From Verrucomicrobiota bacterium (GTDB lineage: Bacteria; Chlamydiota; Chlamydiia; Chlamydiales; Rhabdochlamydiaceae), in assembly GCA_018240225.1 (NCBI GenBank), contig JAFEGF010000001.1, positions 1-60,237 of the forward strand: a DNA stretch of 60,237 nucleotides, read 5' to 3'. Under the pieces are notes generated by a model. It searched no databases, was not told where the DNA came from, and saw nothing but the letters and a program-made list of their open reading frames with translations. Below, in pieces: positions 26,119 to 35,570 of this stretch (its first letter is position 1; the number at the start of each line of letters is the position of its first letter). A program made the translations under genes and the position numbers.

Positions 26119-28276
26119 CAACCCAATGCAGGACGTTGCGAATGATCGACCAGCGCGGTTCATTCGGCGCTGCAATTTCTGTTTTCCCTTTGATCCATAA
26201 ATCGTATTGTTTGGGACTGTAGCCTGAGGTTGTCTTCAGCGCAAGCCATGTATTCAGATAATGCAAAAACAAAGGGCTGTTATTTCGTATTGCGTAGGCA
26301 AGGGTGTCATACCCCAATCCAGGATCAGGTAAAATTAAACGGTATCCTCGATGCACAAGCAGCCATGCGATGGCTTCTTGCTCTTCCCAAAGTAGGGCGA
26401 CTTCTTTGTCCAAGGGAAGAAATTCGTCGTAAGATTTGAGTAAAACGAGTTCTTTGCTGGGAAACAATTCTCGAGCAAGCTGTTCAAACGAAGATCCTTT
26501 TAAGACGGCGATTTTAGCATGTTTGGACTCTTGGACTTTTTCTGTATTCATAAACAGCTTGCGGGCTTCTTCGCGAGCAATCAACACGATACGAGGACTG
26601 ATGTATTCCTGGGTGAAAACGATCTGTTTCAAACGCTGTTCATTAATAGTGACTGCAGCCATCGCAATATCGTATAGGTTCTCGTTCAGCTCGTCGGAGA
26701 TTTTGCTATAATTGAGCGGAACTAATTCAAGATCCACACCTAAGTCATAGGCCAGTTCGTAAGCAAAAGCGATATCGTATCCGACAACGTTTCCATCGAC
26801 ATTTAGAAAGCAAAAAGGTGGAACAGCTGTATTATATCCGACTTTCAGCACTTTCGTTCGCAGGATCCTGTCAAGAGCGTCTTCGCTCTCTGAAGAGGAG
26901 ATGGGAGAGGCGCTCGGTGTTTTATGCACAGTTGTGGGGATATTGGAGGAGATCTTGAGTTCGTAGATGCTTTTTGTCTCATTGATAATTTTAGGTAGGG
27001 GATTGAACACGGAGATTCCTGCGAATACAGCAATGACGGGAACTGCAGTGATGATCACGTTGCGGATGATTTTTGACCACTTGAGGATGATCATCTGGCG
27101 GCAGGAGAGAGTGATGAAGAGGGAAATAGAAGCGATTTGCATCACTGATAGCATCGATTGAAAACCTGCTGTGAACGGCAGGGTTGTCAAGTAGATATTG
27201 ACAGCTTCAATAGGCAGCCCAAGCGAGTCGAGGATGAATGTCAAACTGTTGATCCAGGAGCCAAGTCCAACAGCGCCTAGACTTGTTAAAAAAGTCGTGA
27301 CGAAGAGCTCGATCTGCGATCCAAAAGAAAGGGGGAAATTGTAGAAAATCGCAACGAAGAATACGAAGACAGTAATGAACAAGGATCCGAGAGGAAGGTT
27401 GAAAACAACGGAGACGGTACCTTGGATCTGGCTTTGGGCCTTCTCATCTTTTGGGTCTAAGATTTGAGTCTCTTTTTTCAAAAGCTCGATGATGTAGGGT
27501 AAGCAAACGATGACAACGTTTGTCGTGTATGCGAGCAAGAGGATAGGAAGCAATTGCTGAAGCCATTTATAAGAAGGGATAGATGTCAGCATTTGGATCA
27601 AACGGGGAAAGATCCAAAAAACGATGATGGAAATTCCAACCATGTACAGGATGATGTAAGTGCTGACTTGCTTGACAGTTGACAGTTGGACAGTCCCTAC
27701 TTGGTTAGCGATAATGAGGAAGGTCCCATATGGCGTGATACGGGCTATCCAAGATGTGATCCTTGTGAGGGCTTCGACTAAGTTTTCGAAACAATACATT
27801 AAAGTATGCTTCTCTTTGAGGTACATGAGGGCAATGCCGATCAGCAAAGAGAAGATCACGATTGCAGGAATGATGTTGTTCGAGAGGTCGTAAAAAATAT
27901 TATCGGGAATGAGCAATTCGGCAAAATTAAGGTGGGGCGTTTCGGTAGAGACATATCCGCTGACCTGGGTCGATTCAGAACGTGGAAAAACATAATTGAT
28001 CAGGTAGATGACGCAGATGTTGATTGACCAAGCAAGCCCAATGAAGAGGATTCCACGCTTCATGATCATCTTTGCTTGGGATAAACTCAGCTGTCCCACA
28101 CCGTGAATAATAGCGGCGATGAGATAGGGGACTGCAGTGACTTTAAGGAGCATAATGTAGGCGGAGGCCCAGTTACTGAAGACCTCGCAAAGATCGCCAA
28201 AGAAAAAACCGCAAAGTATCCCTAAAGCTGTGGCGATTGCCATCTGGAGAGTTAACGACATTTTGAATAAGCGCAT
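26114..28276 (-). CDS. Dicarboxylate-symporter-like membrane domain fused to amino-acid-binding domain
   Basis: A 720-residue fusion. Residues about 1-430 are a multi-spanning membrane domain of the dicarboxylate/amino acid:cation symporter (SDF) type. After a polar serine-rich linker (TPSASPISSSESED), residues about 465-700 form a periplasmic-binding-protein domain of the polar amino acid class (LKVGYNTAVPPFCFL, DIAMAAVTINEQR, AKIAVLKGSSFEQLA). The transporter core lacks the usual NMDGT and serine-rich hairpin motifs; the matching positions read LPLGSLFITV and LLAYTTNVVIV. Transport chemistry and substrate are therefore open, though amino acid uptake is the natural inference. It follows trmL by 9 bases and is the last gene of the leftward cluster. 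Confidence 0.75.
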   Translation of the reverse strand: MRLFKMSLTLQMAIATALGILCGFFFGDLCEVFSNWASAYIMLLKVTAVPYLIAAIIHGVGQLSLSQAKMIMKRGILFIGLAWSINICVIYLINYVFPRSESTQVSGYVSTETPHLNFAELLIPDNIFYDLSNNIIPAIVIFSLLIGIALMYLKEKHTLMYCFENLVEALTRITSWIARITPYGTFLIIANQVGTVQLSTVKQVSTYIILYMVGISIIVFWIFPRLIQMLTSIPSYKWLQQLLPILLLAYTTNVVIVCLPYIIELLKKETQILDPKDEKAQSQIQGTVSVVFNLPLGSLFITVFVFFVAIFYNFPLSFGSQIELFVTTFLTSLGAVGLGSWINSLTFILDSLGLPIEAVNIYLTTLPFTAGFQSMLSVMQIASISLFITLSCRQMIILKWSKIIRNVIITAVPVIAVFAGISVFNPLPKIINETKSIYELKISSNIPTTVHKTPSASPISSSESEDALDRILRTKVLKVGYNTAVPPFCFLNVDGNVVGYDIAFAYELAYDLGVDLELVPLNYSKISDELNENLYDIAMAAVTINEQRLKQIVFTQEYISPRIVLIAREEARKLFMNTEKVQESKHAKIAVLKGSSFEQLARELFPSKELVLLKSYDEFLPLDKEVALLWEEQEAIAWLLVHRGYRLILPDPGLGYDTLAYAIRNNSPLFLHYLNTWLALKTTSGYSPKQYDLWIKGKTEIAAPNEPRWSIIRNVLHWVE

Positions 28277-28285
28277 AGCTATATA

Positions 28286-28738
28286 TTACCTGCCCTGAAA
28301 TCGCTGTTGTCTCCATGCCTCGTATATCACTATGGAAACAGCATTTGATAGATTTAAGCAACGAGATTTTTCCGTCATTGGCAGAGTGTAGAACCTGTCT
28401 TGATATTTCTTGTGGAATGTTTCAGGAAGCCCAAAAGTTTCCGATCCGAAAATAAGGATGGAATCTGACTTATAACTGGGTTCCGTATAGAGCGGTTCGG
28501 CATGGCTGGAAAAGAAATAAAAAGGGTGGCGCGTTCCTTCTAAGTAATTTTCTAGATCGTCGAGGAATGATACGGTGATCCCTTCCCAATAATCTAATCC
28601 CGCCCGTTTCAACATCCGGTCCGATGTGCTGAATCCTAAAGGTTTGACTAGGATCAATTCATTGCCTGTCACGGCGCAGGTTCGAACAATATTTCCTGTG
28701 TTTTGGGGAATCTGTGGCTGAAATAGGATAATTTTCAT
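28286..28738 (-). CDS. trmL: tRNA (cytidine(34)-2'-O)-methyltransferase
   Basis: SPOUT-fold RNA 2'-O-methyltransferase of 150 residues, the size of single-domain TrmL/YibK. It shows PQIPQNTGNIVRTCAVTG at the N-terminus, ILIFGSETFGLP and the C-terminal RCLNLSNAVSIVIYEAWRQ, the three SpoU motifs. It modifies the wobble base of certain leucine tRNAs in bacteria. Position matches CT540 beside trxA and mip. Confidence 0.93.
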   Translation of the reverse strand: MKIILFQPQIPQNTGNIVRTCAVTGNELILVKPLGFSTSDRMLKRAGLDYWEGITVSFLDDLENYLEGTRHPFYFFSSHAEPLYTEPSYKSDSILIFGSETFGLPETFHKKYQDRFYTLPMTEKSRCLNLSNAVSIVIYEAWRQQRFQGR

Positions 28739-28751
28739 GAGGACTAATTAT

Positions 28752-28938
28752 AACTCGACTTTGTACTTTTTTTGGCTCGCCTGCCTCGTCTATTTGTCCT
28801 CGACCGTTCAGCCTATGGCTGAACTTGGAGATTATTTAAGGCGGGAAGGGGTGTTTTAACCTCTTCCCGCCTTAAATAACTCCCTCGAGAACAAATATCT
28901 CGAGTCCTTCGATCCAAAAAAAGTACAAAGTCGAGTTT
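28752..28938. repeat. Cloverleaf-like nested palindrome between mip and trmL
   Basis: Outer arms 28752-28775 and 28914-28938 are perfect inverted repeats apart from one base in a homopolymer run. The centre is a long hairpin (28827-28883) with arms of about 25 bp and one bulge. Two perfect small hairpins flank it: GTTCAGCC-TAT-GGCTGAAC at 28806-28824 and CTCGAG/CTCGAG at 28884-28904. Segment GCCTCGTC plus the GTTCGGC-like hairpin also occurs, inverted, in the element at 23223-23404, making them one family. Confidence 0.85.
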
Positions 28939-29002
28939 AACAAACCCAGCCTGGCAGGACTGGGTTTTTCATTTGCTTAAGAAAGTGTTTGTAGAGAGAA
29001 GA

Positions 29003-29776
29003 TTAACGAATATGCGTTTCAGGCTCAGCTACTTCAGAAGCGGTCTTTGGAGTTCCTGTCGCTGCAGCTTCCGTTTGCTCAGGCTTAGGAGAGTTTGCTT
29101 TGACGAGTTCAACTTCAAATGTCAAAAGAGAGTTTGGCGGAAGATAACCGTTAGTTCCATAAGCCATATCAGGATGGATGAAAATGGTTCTTTTTTCCCC
29201 TTCTCTCATTCCGATTAAACCAGCTTTCAAGCCAGGGATAATCTCGTCCAAAGAAAGCATTTCCTCTTCTTTAGAAGCTCCGAAGACAGAACCATCTAGG
29301 AATTTGCCCTTATAGTGGATCAAAGGTGAAAAGTGGCTTTCTATAGCGGCGCCTTCCCCTTCTTTTTCAACCTTATATTGGACTTTGCCGTCCGCTAGTG
29401 AGACGATATTTTTTTCTTTTGAATTTGTAGAAAGGAATTCTTGCGCTTTTTTAAGATTTTTCTCGGACTGTTCTTTGAACAGAGTCTCTTGAACAGCTGT
29501 GATGGCTTGTATGCACTCGATTTCCGACATAGGAGATTCTTTGCCGGAAGCGGCATCTTGCAGTCCTTTGATCACTTGCGCAATATCAAATTGGACGCCT
29601 GTCGTTTCGATGTTCTTGCTAATTAAATGGCCGAAAGCTTCCGAAATTTTTCCAATGTCTAACTGCTTGGATGGAGCAGTAGCTTGTTGCTCATTGGCCT
29701 TTTCTTCACTGAAAATAGGTGCATTGGCACTCATTAATAGGCAGGCCGAACTGAGAATGAATAATTGCTTGATCAT
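29003..29776 (-). CDS. mip: FKBP-type peptidyl-prolyl isomerase, Mip-like
   Basis: Exported proline isomerase of 257 residues. It has a signal peptide (MIKQLFILSSACLLMSANA), an N-terminal helical dimerisation region (KISEAFGHLISKNIETTG), and a C-terminal FKBP domain (SPLIHYKGKFLDGSVFGAS, IPGLKAGLIGMREGEKRTI, YGTNGYLPPNSLLTFEVEL). The tail is low-complexity, rich in Ala, Thr, Glu and Pro. It corresponds to CT541 Mip, a surface lipoprotein in Chlamydia; here a cysteine lies at residue 13 inside the hydrophobic core (SSAC), so lipidation is possible but not clear. Confidence 0.9.
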   Translation of the reverse strand: MIKQLFILSSACLLMSANAPIFSEEKANEQQATAPSKQLDIGKISEAFGHLISKNIETTGVQFDIAQVIKGLQDAASGKESPMSEIECIQAITAVQETLFKEQSEKNLKKAQEFLSTNSKEKNIVSLADGKVQYKVEKEGEGAAIESHFSPLIHYKGKFLDGSVFGASKEEEMLSLDEIIPGLKAGLIGMREGEKRTIFIHPDMAYGTNGYLPPNSLLTFEVELVKANSPKPEQTEAAATGTPKTASEVAEPETHIR

Positions 29777-29825
29777 GGCTGCGAACCTCGCTTTTGATAA
29801 ATGAATTTAGTTGATCGAATGATTT

Positions 29826-30011
29826 AGAGGCAATTGCAAAACTCATTTGCCCAGCAAAATCGTACTTTTGAGGCCATTTACATCCATTCTCCTTGGCCGG
29901 CCCACTTGGGGCCGACCTCGTTAAATGGAGCGTGGCAGCTTTGCTGCCACTTGTGACTGGCCTTAAAATCATCGATTTTTCCGTGCAAAGCAGTTTTGCA
30001 ACTGCCTCTTA
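29826..30011. repeat. Long nested palindrome, GAGGCAGTTG family
   Basis: About 186 bp. The left arm AGAGGCAATTGCAAAACT pairs with AGTTTTGCAACTGCCTCT on the right (one mismatch). Internal stems include GTGGCAGC-TTT-GCTGCCAC at 29932-29950, CCATTT with AAATGG, and GGCCGGCCC with GGGGCCGACC. The first 110 bases align with the element at 10083. The right end touches the aspS stop codon, so the structure forms the 3' end of the aspS message and the leader region of mip. Confidence 0.8.
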
Positions 30012-31799
30012 TATCCAACTGATTTCAGTCGCCTCAGCTTTTAGTTTGAGCTCATCGAGCTGCTTTGGATGAACCTTGGCAGGACATTGCATCATCAGAT
30101 CGCTTGCTTTTTGCGTTTTTGGAAAGGCGATCACGTCCCGGATATTTTCTGTTTTAGAGAGGATCATCACAATCCGGTCGAGCCCGAATGCAAATCCAAG
30201 GTGCGGAGGCGTCCCGTATTGCAGAGCCTCGACAAAGAACCCGAATTTTTCTTGGATATCAGATGGAGTTAGTTTTAGGGCTTTGAAGATCTTTTCCTGC
30301 AAATCGCTTTGATGGATCCTCTGCGATCCGCCGCCGATCTCATAGCCGTTCAGGACAAGGTCGTAAGCCAGCGCTCTGACTTTTAAAGGTTCCTTTTCGA
30401 GAAGGTCGAGGTCTTCAAAGTTCGGGGAAGTGAAGGGGTGGTGTTCGCTCTCCAAACGGTTTTCGTCAGGGTTCCATCGAAGCAAAGGAAAATCGGTCAC
30501 CCACAAAAACTCTAAGGCGTTTGGATTGATCAATTGACGGTCTTTTGCAATTTTGCGCCGCAGATGGTCCATGGCTTGGTTGACGCGGTCTTCGCTCGCT
30601 GCTGCAATAAAGATCAGGTCGCCATTTTCAATATTGAGCCTACTGCTTAATTCAGCTTGCAGTTCGGGAGTGAAAAATTTGACGATGTTAGACGTCAATT
30701 CGCCGTCCTGTTTTTTCATCCAGGCAAGGCCGTTGAGGCCAAACTTTCCAACGAATTGGGTGTATCCGTCGATTTCTTTTCGGGAAATGTCAGCGCCGCC
30801 TTTGACGCACATCGCTTTGATGATCCCGCCAGCAGAGAGCTGTTCAAGGAAAATGCTGAAGGTAGAACGGGAGGCGATGTCATCGATGCGGATGAGCGGC
30901 ATGCCGAAGCGTAAATCAGGCCTGTCGGTTCCGTACATCTCTAAGCAGTCTCGATAGTGCATTTTGCGGAATGGCTGGGCAACAGTTACTCCATTGCATT
31001 CCTTGAAAATGGTTGACACAAGCCCTTCGAGAAGGCGCATCAGGTCCTCGGGCGTTCCAAAGCTCATTTCCAAGTCGATCTGAGTGAATTCCGGCTGCCT
31101 GTCTGCACGGAGGTCCTCATCCCGGAAGCATTGAGCGATTTGAAAATAGCGGTCCATCCCTGAGACCATTAAGAGCTGTTTAAAGATTTGAGGCGATTGG
31201 GGAAGAGCATAAAAGTTGCCTGGATAAACTCTTGAAGGGACGAGGTAGTCTCTTGCGCCTTCAGGCGTTGATTTAGCCAAGATCGGAGTAGAGATCTCGA
31301 CAAAGCCTTGATTGCTCATGAAATTGCGCGTGCAGAGCATCGTTTTATGGCGCAGCACAAGCTTTTCGGCAACGTCTCCTCTTCGGATGTCGAGGTAGCG
31401 GTATTTTAAACGGAGCTCTTCATTGACGTCTGTCTCCTCGTCGCAAATGGAAAATGGAGGTGTTTTTGCAGGAGAGAGGATTGATAGTTCTTCGACTTGG
31501 ATTTCAATTTCGCCGGTCGAAAGCTTCGGGTTTGTCATCCCTTCAGCCCTGGGGATGACCGATCCTTTGATCGAGATAACCCATTCGCTTCTCAAACGGG
31601 ACGCGTTTTCAAACATGGCGCTAGCAACCTTTGCAGGATCGAAAACTAGCTGAGTCAAGCCGAAACGATCGCGTAGATCGATGAAAATAAGTCCGCCATG
31701 GTCTCTTCTGCGATGGACCCAACCGGACAGCGTGACTTTTTTCCCGATCGCCTCTTTCGTCAAGGCGCCGCAAGTGTGGGTTCTTCTATAGTCGAACAT
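30009..31799 (-). CDS. aspS: Aspartyl-tRNA synthetase
   Basis: Class II synthetase of 596 residues, the long bacterial form. It has an N-terminal OB-fold anticodon-binding domain (VTLSGWVHRRRDHGGLIFIDL), motif 2 (FRDEDLRADRQPEFTQIDLE), the bacteria-specific GAD insertion at about 280-420, and motif 3 (GLDRIVMIL). It follows hisS with only 3 bases between them, so the two synthetases share a transcript, as in CT542-CT543. Confidence 0.96.
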   Translation of the reverse strand: MFDYRRTHTCGALTKEAIGKKVTLSGWVHRRRDHGGLIFIDLRDRFGLTQLVFDPAKVASAMFENASRLRSEWVISIKGSVIPRAEGMTNPKLSTGEIEIQVEELSILSPAKTPPFSICDEETDVNEELRLKYRYLDIRRGDVAEKLVLRHKTMLCTRNFMSNQGFVEISTPILAKSTPEGARDYLVPSRVYPGNFYALPQSPQIFKQLLMVSGMDRYFQIAQCFRDEDLRADRQPEFTQIDLEMSFGTPEDLMRLLEGLVSTIFKECNGVTVAQPFRKMHYRDCLEMYGTDRPDLRFGMPLIRIDDIASRSTFSIFLEQLSAGGIIKAMCVKGGADISRKEIDGYTQFVGKFGLNGLAWMKKQDGELTSNIVKFFTPELQAELSSRLNIENGDLIFIAAASEDRVNQAMDHLRRKIAKDRQLINPNALEFLWVTDFPLLRWNPDENRLESEHHPFTSPNFEDLDLLEKEPLKVRALAYDLVLNGYEIGGGSQRIHQSDLQEKIFKALKLTPSDIQEKFGFFVEALQYGTPPHLGFAFGLDRIVMILSKTENIRDVIAFPKTQKASDLMMQCPAKVHPKQLDELKLKAEATEISWI

Positions 31800-31802
31800 G
31801 GA

Positions 31803-33092
31803 TTATCCTTTTAATTCTTTAAGTTTGGCCGCAAGGTTGTCCAAAGAAACGTCGAAGCTCTCGCGGGTGGTCATTTTTTTAAGTTTGCCAGTCTTTTGCG
31901 CTAATTCTTCATCGCCAATGACAAGGCAGAAATCAGCTTGGAGCTGGTTAGCGAGCTGAAGGCCTTGCTGGACTTTTTTTCCGGATAGGTCGATCTCTGC
32001 GCGAATATGTTCATGCCGGAGTTTGCAGACAAGCTCGAACGACCATGACAAACTTGCTTCGCCTAAGGGGACAATGAACAGCGTCGGATGCGGCGGCTCT
32101 GGAAACGGCGCATTCTGCTTGATCATTGTTTGCAGGATCCTTTCCAAGCCTGTTGCAAAACCGACAGAAGGGAGGTTTGGCCCGCCAAGCGATGCGGTCA
32201 GACTGTCGTACCTTCCGCCGCCGCCAAGGGAGTTCTGAGCTCCAAGCTCGCCGGAAGTGATCTCAAACACTGTCTTATTATAATAGTCCAGCCCTCTTAC
32301 AAGCTTAGGGTTGACGGCGTAGGATAACTTTAGTCCATCGAGCAATCGGAGGACTTGTTCGAAGTGCTGTTTGGCATCGGGAGTCAGGTGGTCGAGGATC
32401 GTAGGAGCTCCTTCCAGGATTTTTTGATCGTTCGCGTCTTTTGAATCGAGGATCCGCAGAATGTTCTTGGAAAAACGCACCTTGCTGTCGGCAGAGAGCT
32501 GTTCGAAATGAGGGGTCAGAAAGGAAGCAAGCGCTTCCTTATAAGCAGTGCGTGATGCGGCATCGCCGACCGAGTTGATCATCACATTGAGGTTTTTCAA
32601 TCCAAGCCGTCGGTAGATCTCGCAGACCATATCAATGAGTTCAACGTCTTGCTCTGCTTTGCCAATGCCGATTGCCTCGGCTCCAAATTGGTGGTGCTGC
32701 CGGTATCTGCCGGCTTGCTGCCTTTCATAGCGGAACATTGGGCCGATATAAAAATACTTTTGCAGGCCTGGGTTCTGGTGAAGGCGGTTTTCGACAAAAG
32801 AGCGCATCGCGGAAGCGGTGCCTTCAGGGCGCAGGGTCATCGAACGTTCGGCCCGGTCGAGGAAGGTGTACATCTCTTTTGAGACGATGTCGGAGCTTTC
32901 TCCTACACTGCGCACAAAAAGTTCCGTCTTCTCGAAAATTGGCGTGCGGATTTCTTGGTATCCGTAATCATTTGCGGTTTGACGGAGGATCGATTCTAAG
33001 TAGTTCCAGCGATGGGATTCGCGCCACTTGTCTTCTTCTTTCGGTTCAAAGGGGACAATATCGAAGACCCCTTTGGGAGCTGTATATTCCAT
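31803..33092 (-). CDS. hisS: Histidyl-tRNA synthetase
   Basis: Class II synthetase of 429 residues. Motif 2 region reads YIGPMFRYERQQAGRYRQ, the histidine-specific motif is VRGLDYYNKTVFEI, and motif 3 is SVGFATGLERI. A C-terminal anticodon-binding domain follows (LFIVPLGEA to the end). First gene of the hisS-aspS-mip-trmL-transporter cluster on the minus strand. Confidence 0.96.
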   Translation of the reverse strand: MEYTAPKGVFDIVPFEPKEEDKWRESHRWNYLESILRQTANDYGYQEIRTPIFEKTELFVRSVGESSDIVSKEMYTFLDRAERSMTLRPEGTASAMRSFVENRLHQNPGLQKYFYIGPMFRYERQQAGRYRQHHQFGAEAIGIGKAEQDVELIDMVCEIYRRLGLKNLNVMINSVGDAASRTAYKEALASFLTPHFEQLSADSKVRFSKNILRILDSKDANDQKILEGAPTILDHLTPDAKQHFEQVLRLLDGLKLSYAVNPKLVRGLDYYNKTVFEITSGELGAQNSLGGGGRYDSLTASLGGPNLPSVGFATGLERILQTMIKQNAPFPEPPHPTLFIVPLGEASLSWSFELVCKLRHEHIRAEIDLSGKKVQQGLQLANQLQADFCLVIGDEELAQKTGKLKKMTTRESFDVSLDNLAAKLKELKG

Positions 33093-33203
33093 GTGCAGAC
33101 CAAATCTTAATCAATGACATAGAAACTATAAGGTCTCTTAGGAAAACAGTAAAGCCCCTAAATAAGGTGACATTGTTAACAAAGGAAAACTCTGGAAGGG
33201 TTT

Positions 33204-33866
33204 CTAGGTGGGGTCGTCGGGAAGATCGATCGTGTTAGTGGCGGCTTTGTAGCCGGCGCCGGCTAGGATATCTGCCAGCGTCTCTACCCACTTGATAAGC
33301 GTTGCCTTTTGCGGAGAATCGCCGCACTCCTCATGGAGGTGCTGGAGGATCTCCATAAAAGGAAAGGGGATCCAATCTTTGCCTGCATACTCGGTGAAAT
33401 AATACCCCAAAGTGTGGTCTTCGCCGGGAGGGAAGTGGTACATTTCATCAACAAAAACCTTTAATTTTGCCAGGTTCTTAGGCGCCGAATCAGAAGTGGC
33501 AAGGATGGAGTTGCAATCATCAAGAAGATTATGCCATAATTCAGATAATTGCTGTGTGTATTCAGGGTTGTGGCTCTGATCGTCCTCGCTGAGTATTTGC
33601 AGTAGCTTTTTAAAGGCGGCTACATCTTCAAGCATCTGCTGCTGATCGAAAAACAGCAAAGGTGATCTGCCTTTACCGAAAAACATATTAAGAAACTTTT
33701 GAAAATAAGAGACTAGAGAGCCGAAGACAAGAGGCTTGGCAGTTGAAGGGGGAAGCCCTTTATAAGGTTCCTCTTTGCCTTTTTTGTCTTTTTCGATGGG
33801 GTTGATCCGGATTTCTTCATACGGTGCCGGGTCGCGTCGATGGACGAATTTTTGGAAATCGTTCAT
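33204..33866 (-). CDS. Hypothetical protein, 220 residues
   Basis: A soluble-looking protein with no recognised family, signal peptide or membrane segment. It is rich in acidic and aromatic residues, with predicted helices (MLEDVAAFKKLLQILSE, YTQQLSELWHNLLDD) and a proline-containing start (HRRDPAPYEEIRINPIEKD). One hydrophobic patch (PLVFGSLVSYFQKFLNMFFG) might attach to a membrane. It lies upstream of hisS on the same strand and diverges from uhpC. C. trachomatis has nothing between hisS and uhpC that I recall, so it appears lineage-specific. Codon use looks like its neighbours. Confidence 0.7.
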   Translation of the reverse strand: MNDFQKFVHRRDPAPYEEIRINPIEKDKKGKEEPYKGLPPSTAKPLVFGSLVSYFQKFLNMFFGKGRSPLLFFDQQQMLEDVAAFKKLLQILSEDDQSHNPEYTQQLSELWHNLLDDCNSILATSDSAPKNLAKLKVFVDEMYHFPPGEDHTLGYYFTEYAGKDWIPFPFMEILQHLHEECGDSPQKATLIKWVETLADILAGAGYKAATNTIDLPDDPT

Positions 33867-34057
33867 AGGAAGCTGGCTCTTGAGGCTTAAAGACTATAAA
33901 ATTTCTTTAATGCCTAAGGCGCAATATTAAATCAAGTTTTTGCCCCTCTGTTAATTGGTTCGATCGAACTTGTTTGGGCAGAAATTGATTGACTTAAGGC
34001 CAATTTCTCTTTAATTTTTTCTTCGTTTCGAAAAATTCTAAGCGGAAGGAGTGCTCC

Positions 34058-35434
34058 GTGAGTGTATTCGATCTTTTAAAGCCCGCCCCTCATACGCCTG
34101 AGATTCAGGATCCTGATGTCGTAAAAGAGCGTTATAAATACTGGCGCTTGAGGATTTTCTATGGGATGTATGTCGGATACATTTTCTACTATTTTACCCG
34201 TAAAAGTTTTACGTTTGCAATGCCCGTGCTGATGAATGACTTAGGGCTTCAGATCAGCGATCTGGGGATATTGAGCAGTATTCTATCCATTACCTATGGT
34301 TTGAGCAAATTCTTAAGCGGAGTTCTGGCTGACCGCTCGAATCCCCGCTTTTTTATGGCGATAGGCCTTATCTTAACGGGTATTTTGAACATTTTGTTCG
34401 GCATGTCCTCTTCGATTATTTTCTTTGGAATTTTTTGGGGATTGAATGGATGGTTTCAAGGATGGGGCTGGCCTCCATGCGCCCGGCTTCTCACTCACTG
34501 GTACTCTCAAAAAGAGAGAGGGACATGGTGGGGCTTCTGGAATACTTCCCATAGTGTCGGCGGGGCCTTGATACCGTTGATAGCCGGCTATTTTGCGCAG
34601 TACATGGGATGGCGGTTTGCAATGTATGTACCAGGAGTGTTTTGCATCGTTGTCGGTTTGTTTTTAATCAACCGGCTGCGCGACACCCCTCAGTCATTAG
34701 GATTGCCAGCCATTGAAAAATTTAAGGATGACTATCCCACGGCAAAACGGGAAGAAGAGCACGAGCTGTCTGTTAAAGAGATCCTTTTCAAGCACGTATT
34801 GAGCAATAAGTACATTTGGATCTTAGCGATATCCTATTTCTTCGTGTACATCATCCGTCAGGCTGTCAATGATTTCGGCGCTCTGTTTTTGATGAAGACC
34901 AAGGGGTATTCCCTCATTAAGGCAAATGCGAGCGTTCTTTGGTTCGAGGCGGGCGGAATTTGCGGAAGCCTTGCAGCTGGATGGGCCTCAGATCGGATTT
35001 TCAAAGGACGAAGAGGTCCTATTAACGTTTTGTTTAGCGCAGGCGTCATCTTTGCCGTTGCAGGCCTCTATTTAGTCCCTCAAGGGATGATCCTCCTTGA
35101 TTATTTGATGATGTTTGTGATCGGATTCCTCATCTTCGGCCCGCAAATGCTGATCGGCATGGCAGCAGCTGAGCTGTCGCATAAAAAGGCAGCGGGGACC
35201 GCAACAGGATTTACCGGTTGGGTGGCTTATCTGGGTGCTGCTACTGCAGGATATCCGATCAGTAAGGTTGCGGAAGTTTGGGGATGGTACGGATTTTTCC
35301 TGGCTTTAGGCATTTGCGGAGCTATTGCAGTCCTTCTACTGCTCCCATTGTGGCGCATTAAGACTAACCCCAAATACACAGCAGAACCTGTTGTGAATAA
35401 ATCGGAAGATGCTTCTGAAGTCGTCAAGACTTAA
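34058..35434 (+). CDS. uhpC: Hexose-phosphate transporter, MFS family
   Basis: Organophosphate:phosphate antiporter of 458 residues that would import glucose 6-phosphate from the host. It has about 12 hydrophobic helices and the family features YFTRKSFTFAMPVLM, GLSKFLSGVLADRSNPR, GWGWPPCARLLTHWYS and KERGTWWGFWNTSHSVGG. The start is a GTG at 34058 with AAGGAG six bases upstream. It corresponds to CT544 and precedes dnaE in the same order as in Chlamydia. Confidence 0.95.
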   Translation: MSVFDLLKPAPHTPEIQDPDVVKERYKYWRLRIFYGMYVGYIFYYFTRKSFTFAMPVLMNDLGLQISDLGILSSILSITYGLSKFLSGVLADRSNPRFFMAIGLILTGILNILFGMSSSIIFFGIFWGLNGWFQGWGWPPCARLLTHWYSQKERGTWWGFWNTSHSVGGALIPLIAGYFAQYMGWRFAMYVPGVFCIVVGLFLINRLRDTPQSLGLPAIEKFKDDYPTAKREEEHELSVKEILFKHVLSNKYIWILAISYFFVYIIRQAVNDFGALFLMKTKGYSLIKANASVLWFEAGGICGSLAAGWASDRIFKGRRGPINVLFSAGVIFAVAGLYLVPQGMILLDYLMMFVIGFLIFGPQMLIGMAAAELSHKKAAGTATGFTGWVAYLGAATAGYPISKVAEVWGWYGFFLALGICGAIAVLLLLPLWRIKTNPKYTAEPVVNKSEDASEVVKT

Positions 35435-35570
35435 AGCTGGTTGCAGACATTTTACAGACCGGCTTGCTATTAACGGGTGCGGATAGGCCGCAGCCGTATA
35501 AAATATCTGGATAATTCATCACTTTATCCGGTAAGATGGGCGCAGTTCATCATTTAGCGACAACCATCTT

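Noticed and set aside
33093-33203. T-box-like leader for hisS-aspS
   Set aside because: The spacer is short and shows no T-box motif or terminator/antiterminator pair, and T-box control is not expected in Chlamydiae.
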